Translations under genes and position numbers: made by a program
Notes under the pieces: generated by a model
Databases searched by the model: none
Seen by the model: the letters and a program-made list of their open reading frames with translations, nothing else
What the model was told of the DNA's origin: nothing
Shown here: positions 16,034-25,772 of the stretch, piece after piece
How positions within the stretch are numbered: position 1 is the stretch's first letter
How the letters are laid out: each line of letters opens with the position of its first letter
DNA from: Chryseobacterium gleum
GTDB lineage: Bacteria > Bacteroidota > Bacteroidia > Flavobacteriales_D > Crocinitomicaceae
DNA: 64,000 bases
NCBI GenBank assembly: GCA_945897805.1
Contig: CAMDFX010000002.1
Span: 248,001-312,000, forward strand
Direction of reading: 5' to 3'

Positions 16034-16041
16034 TAACTTTG
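16034..16041 (+). promoter_or_regulatory. Possible -7 element upstream of ferritin
   Basis: TAACTTTG fits TAnnTTTG and lies 16 bases before the ferritin ATG. No clear TTTG is found 19-21 bases upstream, so support is partial. Confidence 0.4.
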
Positions 16042-16056
16042 TAAAAATCAATTATT

Positions 16057-16578
16057 ATGAATGCAAGGGTTGAGGCAGCATTGAATGAGCAAGTATTGAA
16101 AGAGTGTTCATCATCACAATATTATTTAGCAATGGCTTCTTGGTCTGAAAACCAAGGATTAAACGGAACGGCGCAATTTTTATACGGTCAATCGGATGAA
16201 GAGCGTTTTCACATGTTGAAATTGGTTCGTTTCATCAACGAGCGCGGAGGAAAAGCAATCATTCCTTTTATAAATCAACCGCCGGTTGAGTACAACGGTT
16301 TAGAAAGTGTTTTTGAATCTTTGTTGCGTCATGAAATTGCTGTAACAGAAAGTATCAATAATTTGGTTGATATTTGCTTGCAAGAAAAAGATTACACGAC
16401 GCACAATTTCGTTCAATGGTATGTGGCAGAGCAACTTGAAGAAGAGGCACAAGCGCGCACAATTTTGGATAAACTGAAATTAATCGGCGGCGATAAAGGA
16501 GGAATGTATATGTTTGACCGCGATTTAGAAAATTCAGCAATTACGCCAAACATGGCTTCTGCCTCACCAGCAAAATAA
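16057..16578 (+). CDS. ftnA: Ferritin (non-heme iron storage protein), 173 aa
   Basis: This is a bacterial ferritin that oxidises and stores iron in a 24-subunit shell. Ferroxidase-centre residues are visible: Glu in LKECSSSQYYLAM, Glu and His in SDEERFHMLKL, Glu in LLRHEIAVTESIN and the EQLEEEAQA segment of the fourth helix. The C-terminus carries a short family-typical tail (GGMYMFDRDLENSA). The maf gene starts three bases after its stop, so the two probably share a transcript. No heme-binding Met typical of bacterioferritin is evident. Confidence 0.95.
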   Translation: MNARVEAALNEQVLKECSSSQYYLAMASWSENQGLNGTAQFLYGQSDEERFHMLKLVRFINERGGKAIIPFINQPPVEYNGLESVFESLLRHEIAVTESINNLVDICLQEKDYTTHNFVQWYVAEQLEEEAQARTILDKLKLIGGDKGGMYMFDRDLENSAITPNMASASPAK

Positions 16579-16581
16579 TTC

Positions 16582-17160
16582 ATGGAAAAACACAATTTAG
16601 GTTTCCAATTGGTTTTGGGATCAAAATCTCCGCGCAGACAAGAATTGTTGGAAGGAATGGGTTTTGACTTTGATGTTAGAACCAAAGATACCGATGAACG
16701 TTTTCCAGATTCTCTTTCTCCGAAAGAAGTTCCTTTGTATTTGGCTGCATTAAAAGCCAATGCATTGATTGATGAATTAAAGCAAGGTGAAGTTTTAATT
16801 ACCTCAGACACTATTGTTTTGCTTGATAATGAAATTTTAGGCAAACCAACTTCGCCAGCAAACGCCAAAGAAATGTTGCGAAAATTGGCTTCAAACAATC
16901 ACGAAGTAATTACCGGCGTTCACCTAAAAAGCTTGGAAAAAAGTCATTCTTTTTCTGTTTCTACCAAAGTTTTTTTCAAGCCGTTGACGGAGGAAATGAT
17001 AGATTTTTATATTGAAAATTACAATCCTTTTGACAAAGCAGGATCCTACGGAATACAAGAATGGATTGGTTTTGTAGGAATTGATCGAATTGAAGGGTCC
17101 TATTTCAATGTTGTTGGTTTGCCTGTTGCTGAACTTTGGGACGCACTCAATAATTTTTAA
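16582..17160 (+). CDS. maf: Maf-like nucleoside triphosphate pyrophosphatase
   Basis: Maf proteins hydrolyse non-canonical or specific nucleoside triphosphates (dTTP/UTP in the YhdE type) to monophosphates. The N-terminal LVLGSKSPRRQELLEGMGF is the signature S-x-S-P-R-R motif. TSDTIVLLDNEILGKP holds the conserved Asp, and EVITGVHL and GSYGIQEWIG are the remaining signature blocks. The 192-residue length is typical. It lies three bases behind ferritin and converges with the EnvC-like gene. Confidence 0.93.
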   Translation: MEKHNLGFQLVLGSKSPRRQELLEGMGFDFDVRTKDTDERFPDSLSPKEVPLYLAALKANALIDELKQGEVLITSDTIVLLDNEILGKPTSPANAKEMLRKLASNNHEVITGVHLKSLEKSHSFSVSTKVFFKPLTEEMIDFYIENYNPFDKAGSYGIQEWIGFVGIDRIEGSYFNVVGLPVAELWDALNNF

Positions 17161-17167
17161 GACAATT

Positions 17168-18481
17168 TTAATGTGCAATCCATAAACTTGGATTGATTCG
17201 GATAACTTGGCCTTCTTCCACCAAGTGAATTTCAAAATGTGCTATAGAAAGCGATTCTCCATCAACGGCCAGCAAAGAGCCAATAGATTGTTTGGTGTTT
17301 ACTTTTGCACCAACACTTACATAGGATTCTTGCAAATTACTGTAAACTGTTCTGTAATTTCCATGTTTGATAATGACCACTTTTCCTGCCCCAGGAATAG
17401 ACAAAACGCTGGTCACTTCACCCTCATAAACAGATCGTACTTGCGCTGATTTTGGTGCGCTGATATCTACGCCATTGTTATTTGTTGTCACATTTGGAAG
17501 CGTTGGGTGCGCGTGTTTTCCATAGCCCTCTGTGATTGAACCAGAAGCAACAGGCCACAACAATCTTCCCTTGTTGTTTTCAAAACCTTTATTAAGGGCT
17601 AATTCTTTGGTTTCGGATATGGTAACGGTTTTCTTTTCAACCTCTTTTATTGCTGGAGTTGTTGAGGAGCCAGAAGTACTCTTTTTCTTTGCGTTTTTGG
17701 CCTCTTCTGCTTTTTTCTCTTTGCGTTCTTTTTCTTTGCGCGCTTTCTCAGCGGCAGCAATTTCAGCATCTATTGCTTCTTTGATTTTCTGTTTTAAAAT
17801 GGCTTTTTTATTTTCTTCTTTTTTTAAGTTTTCCATCAAAATAGACTCTTCACCTTTTAATTTGGTAAGTGTTTTTAGCTGAACAACCTTGTCTTTCAAC
17901 ATTTCCTCTTTTTCTTGCCTTTTTTCTTCAGCAACGCGTATTTTTCTCTCTTTTTCCGTTTCTAAAGATTTTTTCTCATTAGAAATTAAACCTTGGTGTT
18001 GTAGAATAATGAGTTTTTGTTTTTTCTGAATCTCTGCTATTTTCTCTAAATATTTATTCCTTTTTAAAGCTTCAAAATAAGTAGATGCAGAGAATATATA
18101 CATCATTTTTCCCTCTTTACTTCGGTGTTTGTAGGCGTAAATAATTAATTTTTTGTATTGTTCTTTTAGCTTTTTGAGTTTCTTTTCTAAATCAATTATT
18201 TGTTGGTCTTTTTGTTCAATTTTTAATTCTGCACCTCGAATTTGGTTGTCAAAATTCAACAAAAGCTCTTCACGTGATTTAACCTGATTGTCTATTAATT
18301 TAAGTTCGTTTAAAGAGGCTTGTGTTGAATTTTTTGCTTTATTTAGAAGAGATTTAGTGTTGTTTATATTCTTTTCAAGGCGTTCTTGTTCTTTGCGTAA
18401 TTTATCACTGTTTTTTTGGGCGTTGGAAAATCCAACACAGAACACAAAAAGAAAGACCAATATTTTACTCACAAATTTCAT
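17168..18481 (-). CDS. EnvC-like murein hydrolase activator with degenerate LytM domain (437 aa)
   Basis: A signal peptide (ILVFLFVFCVGFSNAQ) is followed by a long coiled coil (about residues 22-250), a lysine/alanine-rich linker, and a C-terminal M23/LytM domain (LLWPVASGSITEGYGKHAHP to the end). Two of the four zinc ligands of active LytM enzymes appear lost: the H-x-x-x-D motif reads NNNGVDIS, with Asn for His, and the H-x-H motif reads IAHFEI, with Ala for the first His. This is the signature of EnvC-type proteins, which activate cell-wall amidases rather than cut peptidoglycan. The gene ends a same-strand run that starts at dut, and overlaps the preceding lipoprotein gene by 17 bases. 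Confidence 0.85.
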   Translation of the reverse strand: MKFVSKILVFLFVFCVGFSNAQKNSDKLRKEQERLEKNINNTKSLLNKAKNSTQASLNELKLIDNQVKSREELLLNFDNQIRGAELKIEQKDQQIIDLEKKLKKLKEQYKKLIIYAYKHRSKEGKMMYIFSASTYFEALKRNKYLEKIAEIQKKQKLIILQHQGLISNEKKSLETEKERKIRVAEEKRQEKEEMLKDKVVQLKTLTKLKGEESILMENLKKEENKKAILKQKIKEAIDAEIAAAEKARKEKERKEKKAEEAKNAKKKSTSGSSTTPAIKEVEKKTVTISETKELALNKGFENNKGRLLWPVASGSITEGYGKHAHPTLPNVTTNNNGVDISAPKSAQVRSVYEGEVTSVLSIPGAGKVVIIKHGNYRTVYSNLQESYVSVGAKVNTKQSIGSLLAVDGESLSIAHFEIHLVEEGQVIRINPSLWIAH

Positions 18482-19295
18482 AATTTTCAGGAATTACCAA
18501 AAACAAAGGTTGTGGTTGATTTATTTCAATTTTCTCGTACGTAAGATTTACCAAAATGTTATTTCTAGGCGTTTTTACATTTACTGTTACCTCTTTTGGA
18601 ATATTGAAGTTGTCAACCATTTCGCGGGAAAGATATTCCACAAAAATTTGGGTTGAATCATCAGGGCTTTCAATTTCCATTTTTTTTAGCCCTTTTGCAT
18701 CCGCAGTTAAAAAGTACTTGATAATAATGTCGCTGCCTTCATTTCTGCGATTTGGTCGAGCTCGGTCGTTTCGCTTAATTTCTTTTTTTCGATGTGATGA
18801 AAGAATATAGTTGAAAGGGTCGTGAATTTGAAAATACTTTTGATTTGTGTCGTAAGCAACCGGCAAACCCAGAATAATTTCTTCTATGTTTTTGTATTCA
18901 AAGTCGTATCCAAAATTATCTTTCAATGAAGAAAGTTTTGATTTAGAATAACATTTACTCCTTTTATTCAAAATCGTCAATGAATCTTTGGTCAACATTG
19001 TGTTGAAGATCGGAATGGCTGCATAAGTAATCAACGCATTTGTGGCGCTGTCTTTGACCATTCGGATAGATGTTTTGAAAGAAACACTTTGATTGGTATC
19101 TTGAAATTGTGTTGAAATTTTAGAATAGAAAAAAGTTGGTCTCAACAAAAACAAACTGTCCAAGGTGTGAACCAATTCTGGTGTTTTTTTTCTTTCCAGT
19201 TTTTCTGGGTGAATGACAACCAGTTTTTCAGAACAAGAAACTAAAAACAATGTTAGAAATGTGCCAATAAGAAAGTATTTAATATTCTGGCTCAT
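18465..19295 (-). CDS. DUF4292 family lipoprotein (276 aa)
   Basis: The N-terminus is a lipoprotein signal with the lipobox FLVSCSEK. The body matches the Bacteroidota DUF4292 family, which is predicted to adopt a LolA/LolB-like fold: TFFYSKISTQFQDTNQSVSF, IRMVKDSATNALITYAAIP and EEIILGLPVA. I chose the ATG at 19295 (MSQNIKYF); an in-frame TTG six codons upstream is less likely. It overlaps both neighbours by 17 bases, which indicates coupled translation with the TPR gene before it and the EnvC-like gene after it. A role in outer-membrane or lipoprotein assembly is plausible but unproved. Confidence 0.8.
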   Translation of the reverse strand: MSQNIKYFLIGTFLTLFLVSCSEKLVVIHPEKLERKKTPELVHTLDSLFLLRPTFFYSKISTQFQDTNQSVSFKTSIRMVKDSATNALITYAAIPIFNTMLTKDSLTILNKRSKCYSKSKLSSLKDNFGYDFEYKNIEEIILGLPVAYDTNQKYFQIHDPFNYILSSHRKKEIKRNDRARPNRRNEGSDIIIKYFLTADAKGLKKMEIESPDDSTQIFVEYLSREMVDNFNIPKEVTVNVKTPRNNILVNLTYEKIEINQPQPLFLVIPENYEICE

Positions 19296-20991
19296 AGTAA
19301 ATTTTCTTTTCAATTTTTTGATCTAAGTTTTTATTGGTGGCACCAAGTTCTTTTGCTTTCTCCCAAAACACTACCGCTTCTGCAATTTTATTTAATTTAA
19401 AAGAAACATCTCCCAAATGTTCGTGAATCAATTTATCATTAGCATTGATATTTAAAGCTTCAGTAAATTTAATTTTAGCCTCTGCAAATTGTCCTTTTTG
19501 AAACAAAATCCAACCGTAAGTGTCTAGATATCTAGATTCATTAGGATATTTTGCCAGAACTTTTTGAATCATCGTTTCAGCATTATTCAAATCCATTTTC
19601 GCCAAGGCTAAATGATAGGCGTAGTTGTTCAAAGTTAGAATTTGTTCCGGCTTTATTTTCAAAGATTCTTCGTAATTGATTTTACCGTCTTTGTAATTTT
19701 TTAAATTGAAAAAAGCCTCCCCTTTTTGGGCCAAAAACTCTGCTTTCATCGGTAAATCATTAACAATTAAATCTATTCCTAAGTCTAAAATTTCAATTGA
19801 TTCTTGATACTTTTTGGTTTGTGTACAACTAATACCATTTAGTAAATACACATTTACCAATGTTGGGAAAAGCTCCAAACACCTTTTACTGTCTTTATAT
19901 AACCGTTTAAAGTCTTGGATTTGGTATTCCATTATCAATACTTGATCCCAAATTGCATAGCGAGATTCATCAAACTCTAGTGCTTTTTGAAAATTCTCCA
20001 GTGCTTTTGCATCGTTCTCGTTTTTTAAATAAAAATCTCCTGCCATCGCATAAACCTTGGCTTCTTCCGGGTATTTTGTTGATAAAACAGCAATTAAATC
20101 AAACATTTCAGCATCAAGCTTGGATTGAGAATCGTATAACGACAACAAAAATTTCATTTTTTGATCGATTTTGATATCATCACAAACAAATGCTTTTTTC
20201 AAAGCAAGGTAGGTAGATGCTCGGTCTCCTTTTTGGTCATAATATTGTGCCAATGCCAGCTGTGCATTTCCGTTGGTTGGATCACTTTCTGAAAGCAGAT
20301 ACAAATAATCAAAAGCCATTTGTGGTTGATTTTTTTCAAAATAATAATCAACTAAATTGGCTAATAATTGTACGTTTTTAGGGTTTTCTTTTAGTGCTTT
20401 ATTTATTTCAGCAATTCCTTTTTCGTCTTGCTTAATTTGTCTGTAAAGTCTAAACTTTTCAATTGTTAATTCCGGATTTACTCCAACTTGGTCTTCCAAT
20501 TTATCAAGCACTTTTATTGCGCCTGTTGCGTCGTTAGAACGCATTAAAGATTCTGCGTAGGAAAACAACCAATTGACGTTTTTTGGCTCCTTGTCTGTTA
20601 ATTTTTGAAATTGCTTAGCGGCAGCAGAATAATTTTTGTTTTGAAAGTTCATGTAAGCAATTTCTTCCAAATACCATTTGTTTTTAGGGTCTAAGTTGGA
20701 GGCATTTTGAATAGCAACCATTGATTTTGAGACCTGTTGTGTTTGCAAATACAATTGTGAAAGGACAAACTGCACCGCATCATCCTTCGGATTTATATTT
20801 TGACAATATTCAAAAGCAGCTATTGCTTCTTTCAATTGTCCGCGCTGTTTCAAACGAACACCTTCATGAAATTTCTCAATATATGGATAATCAGCTTTCG
20901 AGAACCCTTTAGATTCTTTGGGTTTTTTTAACGAACCACAAGCGGCTGAAAGCGCTAAAATGATGAAAATTGAGAAAAGTTTATTTATCAT
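19279..20991 (-). CDS. TPR-repeat lipoprotein (570 aa)
   Basis: The N-terminus (LFSIFIILALSAACGS) is a lipoprotein signal. The remainder is a continuous series of tetratricopeptide repeats, visible as GQLKEAIAAFEYCQNINPKD, KNYSAAAKQFQKLTDKEPKN, NDAKALENFQKALEFDESRY and GQFAEAKIKFTEALNINAND, among others, covering roughly residues 40-560. TPR arrays of this kind act as protein-interaction scaffolds at the inner face of the outer membrane. Its start codon abuts the stop of the nucleotidyltransferase gene, and it overlaps the DUF4292 gene, fitting one transcript from dut to the EnvC-like gene. Confidence 0.88.
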   Translation of the reverse strand: MINKLFSIFIILALSAACGSLKKPKESKGFSKADYPYIEKFHEGVRLKQRGQLKEAIAAFEYCQNINPKDDAVQFVLSQLYLQTQQVSKSMVAIQNASNLDPKNKWYLEEIAYMNFQNKNYSAAAKQFQKLTDKEPKNVNWLFSYAESLMRSNDATGAIKVLDKLEDQVGVNPELTIEKFRLYRQIKQDEKGIAEINKALKENPKNVQLLANLVDYYFEKNQPQMAFDYLYLLSESDPTNGNAQLALAQYYDQKGDRASTYLALKKAFVCDDIKIDQKMKFLLSLYDSQSKLDAEMFDLIAVLSTKYPEEAKVYAMAGDFYLKNENDAKALENFQKALEFDESRYAIWDQVLIMEYQIQDFKRLYKDSKRCLELFPTLVNVYLLNGISCTQTKKYQESIEILDLGIDLIVNDLPMKAEFLAQKGEAFFNLKNYKDGKINYEESLKIKPEQILTLNNYAYHLALAKMDLNNAETMIQKVLAKYPNESRYLDTYGWILFQKGQFAEAKIKFTEALNINANDKLIHEHLGDVSFKLNKIAEAVVFWEKAKELGATNKNLDQKIEKKIYYEPEY

Positions 20992-21999
20992 TTAATCAAT
21001 AATTGAATAATCGCTCAAACTTAAATCTCGGGCCAAACCATGGTATTTAGCGTGGTTTCCAATCATTGAGTTTTTAATGTTACCATCTGAAATGGTAGAA
21101 TAATTCTGCAAAATACTGTTTTTTATGATAGAATTGGTCACAACAGAACCTTTGCCTAACGAAACGTGTGGACCAACAATTGAATTTTCTAAAATAACTT
21201 TTTCACCTATATAACATGGAGGAATGATTATTGAATTTACCAATTTTGATGTTGGATCAATCATCGGTATTTTTTTCTCGTAGTCAAACTCCAAAACGCG
21301 CTGATTGGTGAAAACGGTTACTTCTTTGTTTCCACAGTCCAACCATTCATTCACTTTTCCTGGTTTGAATTTTTTTCCTCCTTCTGTCAATCGACGCAAA
21401 GCATCTGGCAATTGGTATTCGCCACTTTTAATCACATCGTTGTCGATGAGGTAGTCCAATTCTGTTTTTAAATTTTCACCATTTTTGAAATAATAAATTC
21501 CAATCATTGCTAAATCTGAAACATATGTCTGTGGTTTTTCAATGAAGTCGATTATTTCGTCGTTTTCATTTAACTGAACCACGCCAAAAGCAGAAGGATC
21601 ATCAATTTGTTTCACCCACAAAATTCCGTCTGCATTTGGATCAATTTTAAAATCTGCTTTAAACAAAGTATCCGCAAACGCTACAACAACTGGTCCGTTT
21701 AATAATTCTTTTGCACAAAGAACAGCATGTGCCGTCCCGAGCGGTTTGTCTTGATAAAAAATAGAACCTTTGGCACCTAATTTTTCCGCAACTTTGATTA
21801 ATTCTTCTTCGATTTCTTTTCCAAAATCACCAATAACGAAAGCGATTTCTTCAATTGGTTCACTGCAAACCGCAGCAATGTCTTCCACTAAACGGTGAAC
21901 AATCGGTTTTCCGCCCACGGGAACCAAAGGTTTAGGAACGGTTAATGTGTGTGGCCTTAAACGGCTGCCACGACCAGCCATAGGTACGATTACTTTCAT
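20992..21999 (-). CDS. Sugar-phosphate nucleotidyltransferase (335 aa)
   Basis: The N-terminal domain has the nucleotidyltransferase signature IVPMAGRGSRLRPHTLTVPK, followed by PLVPVGGKPIVHR, QDKPLGTAHAV and VAFADTLF (catalytic metal Asp), with NEWLDCGNKE later in the fold. The C-terminal ~80 residues form left-handed beta-helix hexapeptide repeats (IIPPCYIGEKVILENSIVGP, SLGKGSVVTNSIIKNS). Such enzymes make NDP-sugars, with dTDP-glucose or UDP/GDP-sugars as usual products; I cannot decide the sugar. It follows dut by 39 bases. Confidence 0.88.
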   Translation of the reverse strand: MKVIVPMAGRGSRLRPHTLTVPKPLVPVGGKPIVHRLVEDIAAVCSEPIEEIAFVIGDFGKEIEEELIKVAEKLGAKGSIFYQDKPLGTAHAVLCAKELLNGPVVVAFADTLFKADFKIDPNADGILWVKQIDDPSAFGVVQLNENDEIIDFIEKPQTYVSDLAMIGIYYFKNGENLKTELDYLIDNDVIKSGEYQLPDALRRLTEGGKKFKPGKVNEWLDCGNKEVTVFTNQRVLEFDYEKKIPMIDPTSKLVNSIIIPPCYIGEKVILENSIVGPHVSLGKGSVVTNSIIKNSILQNYSTISDGNIKNSMIGNHAKYHGLARDLSLSDYSIID

Positions 22000-22038
22000 T
22001 TTTATGGTTTTAAATGTAAAATTTGCAATGTAAATGTT

Positions 22039-22473
22039 TTAATTTTTTCCAGTACTTCCAAATCCTCCATCACCGCGATTTGTTTCGCTTAATGAATCAG
22101 TCAATTGCCATTCTGCTTGCTCAACTTGAGCAAAAACCAATTGAGCGATGCGATCTCCAGATTGAATTTCGAAGGAATCTTGAGAAAGATTGATCAAAAT
22201 AACCCCAATTTCGCCACGATAATCAGCGTCAATGGTGCCGGGGGAATTAAGGACAGTAATTCCGTTTTTCAAAGCCAATCCACTTCTAGGGCGTACTTGT
22301 GCTTCGTACCCGACAGGAATTTCGATAAATAAACCTGTTTTTACTAATTTCCTTTCCAAGGGCAAAAGCACCATTTTCTCCAACAAAAAAGCCCTCAAAT
22401 CCAAACCCGCAGAAGCGATAGTTTCATATTCAGGAAGTTCATTGTTGGATTTATTGATGATATTTACTTTCAT
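22039..22473 (-). CDS. dut: dUTP diphosphatase
   Basis: This homotrimeric enzyme hydrolyses dUTP to dUMP, keeping uracil out of DNA and supplying dTMP synthesis. All five family motifs are visible in 144 residues: AGLDLRAF (I), RPRSGLALK (II), [15 protein letters not shown] (III, with the catalytic Asp), [11 protein letters not shown] (IV) and the glycine-rich tail [10 protein letters not shown] (V). It is the first gene of the minus-strand run dut, nucleotidyltransferase, TPR lipoprotein, DUF4292 lipoprotein, EnvC-like. Confidence 0.97.
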   Translation of the reverse strand: MKVNIINKSNNELPEYETIASAGLDLRAFLLEKMVLLPLERKLVKTGLFIEIPVGYEAQVRPRSGLALKNGITVLNSPGTIDADYRGEIGVILINLSQDSFEIQSGDRIAQLVFAQVEQAEWQLTDSLSETNRGDGGFGSTGKN

Positions 22474-22689
22474 TCTTTCTTTGCTATTCTGCGAATATAG
22501 TGTTTTTTAAAAAGAATGATTTTGAGGGATTGTTATATTATTAACAAATAAACGTTTGAATGGGCTCAAAAAGGGATAAGATATTAAAATGTTTACGTGT
22601 GAATTCTACTTTTCAATCAAATAAAAATGAGGGAAAAGACACATTTATTGCAAAATCTTAATCATTTTTGTCCCGGATAAGAAAGGTTT

Positions 22690-24267
22690 ATGTTTCAAAA
22701 ACTAAAAAAAGCAATTGTAATTCTCGTTTTTTTGTCGTCAAATTATTTGATGGCGCAACAAAACAGTTTGCCATTGAACAGTTTTTTTAAAGATAAATTT
22801 GTTGAAGTTTCGGGCAAGAAATCGATAGAAACGTTCTTCCCGGCAAACGAAAATCAATTAAATCTAAATCATTTAATTCGCGATTCTTCAGTTCAATATG
22901 TTGACATAGGCATCTGGCTTTTCAAAAAACATTTTGTGTCGGTTAATAAACCAGAGGGAAATATTAGCATTAGTCCTTTGTTGGATTTTAGTTTTGGTAA
23001 GGAAGTAACAGATTCGTCTAGAAGCACAATTTACAGAAACACAAGGGGCGTTTTTGTGGAAGGAGAATTATTGAATAAAATCGGATTCAATTTCATCTTT
23101 GCTGAAAACCAATCCAAATTTATGCAATATGAATCTGATTACTTCAATTCACGGGGTGAAATACGAATTTCAGGCAATGCTTATTATGTTGAAAATGCTG
23201 TGATTCCCGGTGGAACAAGAACCAAACCATTCAAAGTTGGAGGCTATGATTACGCGTATTCTGTTGGAAGCATTTCTTATCAGATGAATAAAAACTTGCG
23301 CTTTCACTTTGGAAACAATCAGCATTTTATTGGCTCTGGTTATCGCTCGATTTTGCTATCCGACAACACTTATGGAACACCATCTTTGAGAGTCAATTGG
23401 AAAATTAATCCTAAATGGACGTATCAAGTTTTGGTGAGAAGAAACCAAAATTTATACAGAAAGCCATTGACGAAAGCTGTTGAAGCGAGTTATGAATCGA
23501 AGTTTTTTGGCGCGACTTATTTGACTTATAAACCAAAGGAAAATATCTCAATAAGCCTCTTCACCGCAGGAAATCAACTGCGTGGAGATTCTATTATTAA
23601 ACATGGTTTTGAATGGCAAATGTTGACTCCAATTCCTTTATTTCAAAACGATGCATTATTCGGTAATTCCGCAAAATTCAATGGAATTTCTGGATTAAAC
23701 GTGGATTTTGCCTTAAAAAACGTTCGTTTATATGGTCAAATGGCGATGGATAAATTCAACAAAAAGTATCTATTGGCAGGACAATTTGGCGTTCATTTTT
23801 TCAAGATTTTGAAAGTGAAAAACCTAAATGCCCAAATGGAAATGAACATTGTTCCAGAGAATTTTTATGTGGCAAATAATCCAAAATTGAGTTACAGCAA
23901 TTACAATTTACCATCTGCTCATCCGAAGGGAAATAACTTCCAGGAAATTGTAGTAAGATTAAATTATGAATACAAAAGGTTGTTCATTAATTCGAAAACG
24001 GTCAACTATGTTTCAAAATTGACCAATGATTCAATTCCTGTTTTGTCGAATTCTATTTTCAATGTGAACAACAATTTAGGAAGTAAAACAACAAACACTT
24101 TGGTGCAAGAATTTGAAGTTGGATACAGATTTAACCGCAGATATAACGGAATGATTGTGGTTGGATGGAAGGGGAGATATTCTGAATTTGCGGATAAAAA
24201 GATTGAGCAGCAAATGTTTTTTGTAGGCTTGAGAACAGGAATATTTAATCAATATTTAGATTTTTGA
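22690..24267 (+). CDS. Outer-membrane beta-barrel protein, Wzi/RemB-like (525 aa)
   Basis: A signal peptide ends at about LMAQQ. The rest alternates aromatic and polar residues as in outer-membrane barrels, and ends in an aromatic residue (NQYLDF). The block LRFHFGNNQHFIGSGYRSIL resembles the capsule-assembly Wzi-like barrels, and such flavobacterial proteins are often annotated as gliding motility protein RemB. The next gene encodes a related barrel and starts at the stop codon (TGATG overlap), so they are one operon and probably paralogues. A role in surface polysaccharide attachment or gliding is inference. Confidence 0.72.
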   Translation: MFQKLKKAIVILVFLSSNYLMAQQNSLPLNSFFKDKFVEVSGKKSIETFFPANENQLNLNHLIRDSSVQYVDIGIWLFKKHFVSVNKPEGNISISPLLDFSFGKEVTDSSRSTIYRNTRGVFVEGELLNKIGFNFIFAENQSKFMQYESDYFNSRGEIRISGNAYYVENAVIPGGTRTKPFKVGGYDYAYSVGSISYQMNKNLRFHFGNNQHFIGSGYRSILLSDNTYGTPSLRVNWKINPKWTYQVLVRRNQNLYRKPLTKAVEASYESKFFGATYLTYKPKENISISLFTAGNQLRGDSIIKHGFEWQMLTPIPLFQNDALFGNSAKFNGISGLNVDFALKNVRLYGQMAMDKFNKKYLLAGQFGVHFFKILKVKNLNAQMEMNIVPENFYVANNPKLSYSNYNLPSAHPKGNNFQEIVVRLNYEYKRLFINSKTVNYVSKLTNDSIPVLSNSIFNVNNNLGSKTTNTLVQEFEVGYRFNRRYNGMIVVGWKGRYSEFADKKIEQQMFFVGLRTGIFNQYLDF

Positions 24268-25703
24268 TGGGAAAGATTTTGTTATTCATATTGATTTTTA
24301 TTGCTCGTTTTATCCAAGCGCAAGAAGTTGATATAGAAAGATTTTGGACAGCAAATACCGCAATAATTCATTCTGCTGTGAAAATCAAATCATTTTATCA
24401 AATTGATTCTTTGGCAAAAGATTCTACCTCCAACATCAGCGTGTCAATTGCACCAGATGTACTTTTTGCGTATCAGCAAGATGCATTTAGAATGAAAACA
24501 GGAATCAATGTGGTTTTTCAAGCCAATTGGAAATCTAAAATAAGTTTCATTTCTAATTACCGTGTTGGCTATTCAAATCAAGCAACGACGATTTTTGAAT
24601 CTGTTTTGCAGCCGAAAGCGTTTTTTGCTAATCCATTAAAAAACGACCAAAGCATCTACCACGACATCCGGGGAAGATTTACTTTTACACCCAATAAATA
24701 TTTGCAATTTCAAACAGGAATAGACCATTTGTTTATTGGAGAGGGAGATAGGTCATTGTTTTTGGGAAATCAAGGTGTGCCAAATCCATTTGCGCAATTG
24801 AAAGTAAAATTGTGGAAATTTGAATATCATTTTATCCAACAATTTTGGCGTGAAGGAATTTACAAAAGATATGCTCCAAAAGCAAACACGACACACTATT
24901 TGAGTTTTAAAGCAAATAAAAAATGGTCTTTCGGGTTTTTTGAAACAGTTGTTTATGACATGAAAGACACGCTTTACGACCGTGGATTGGAGTTAGAATA
25001 TTTGAATCCTGTGGTCTTTTTTAGGCCTCAAGAATACAATTTAGGTTCATCAGACAATGTGATATTGGGAATAGATTTTGCTTATCAAAAAAAGAAAAGC
25101 ATGTTGTACGGACAAATAATTGTCGATGATTTTTTCTTGACAGAAATGCGTGCAAGAAATCGGTGGTGGGCAAATAAATTTGGTGTGCAATTGGGATTTA
25201 AAAAATGGGTTGACAAAGGAGAAAATCACTTTTTTGTGCGTTCAGAATTAAACATTGTTCGGCCATTCACTTATTCGCAGGTCAATCGAAATGCGGTTTA
25301 TGGCAATTCAGGCTTGACGGCAGCACACCCATTGGGATCAAATTTTGTAGAATTTTACCAAGAAGTTTCGTTTCAAAGAAAAGACTGGAAAGTTCAACTT
25401 TGGGCGCAAGCTTATTTAAAAGGTTTGGATTCAATCAAGGGAGCAGGAGCTTCTTTTGGTGGAGATATTTATCAATCTTACAATTATAGACCTGAAGAAT
25501 ATAATTTCACGATTGGAAGAGGAATGACCACACATGTTTTACAAATTGGAACACAAGTGTCAAAGTCAATTTTGAACCAAAACCTGCAATTGTTTGTTGA
25601 ACCAAGACTAAGGATTATTAATTCTGAAGGTTCTGTCCACAATCAATTTTATTTCACCGCAGGAATTCAAAGGAAATTGGGCTCAGACAGAAGGAATTAT
25701 TAG
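24267..25703 (+). CDS. Second Wzi/RemB-like outer-membrane barrel (478 aa)
   Basis: It starts at the ATG of a TGATG overlap with the preceding gene's stop; an in-frame TTG lies just upstream. A short signal peptide (ILLFILIFIARFIQAQ) precedes a barrel-type sequence. The block FQTGIDHLFIGEGDRSLFLG parallels the FGNNQHFIGSGYRSILLS block of the first protein, and both share AHPLGSNF/AHPKGNNF near the C-terminal third, so the two are paralogues. An outer-membrane location is likely; the partner or substrate is unknown. Confidence 0.72.
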   Translation: MGKILLFILIFIARFIQAQEVDIERFWTANTAIIHSAVKIKSFYQIDSLAKDSTSNISVSIAPDVLFAYQQDAFRMKTGINVVFQANWKSKISFISNYRVGYSNQATTIFESVLQPKAFFANPLKNDQSIYHDIRGRFTFTPNKYLQFQTGIDHLFIGEGDRSLFLGNQGVPNPFAQLKVKLWKFEYHFIQQFWREGIYKRYAPKANTTHYLSFKANKKWSFGFFETVVYDMKDTLYDRGLELEYLNPVVFFRPQEYNLGSSDNVILGIDFAYQKKKSMLYGQIIVDDFFLTEMRARNRWWANKFGVQLGFKKWVDKGENHFFVRSELNIVRPFTYSQVNRNAVYGNSGLTAAHPLGSNFVEFYQEVSFQRKDWKVQLWAQAYLKGLDSIKGAGASFGGDIYQSYNYRPEEYNFTIGRGMTTHVLQIGTQVSKSILNQNLQLFVEPRLRIINSEGSVHNQFYFTAGIQRKLGSDRRNY

Positions 25704-25772
25704 TTTCGACAGCGATTAAGCGCGTTTAAGAAAGGCAATTTTAATCCAAATATAAAATTCAATTACTTTAAG

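Noticed and set aside
16413-16898. Antisense 161-aa reading frame across ferritin and maf
   Set aside because: It lies opposite two well-supported genes whose motifs are intact; its translation shows no family pattern and no plausible start signal.
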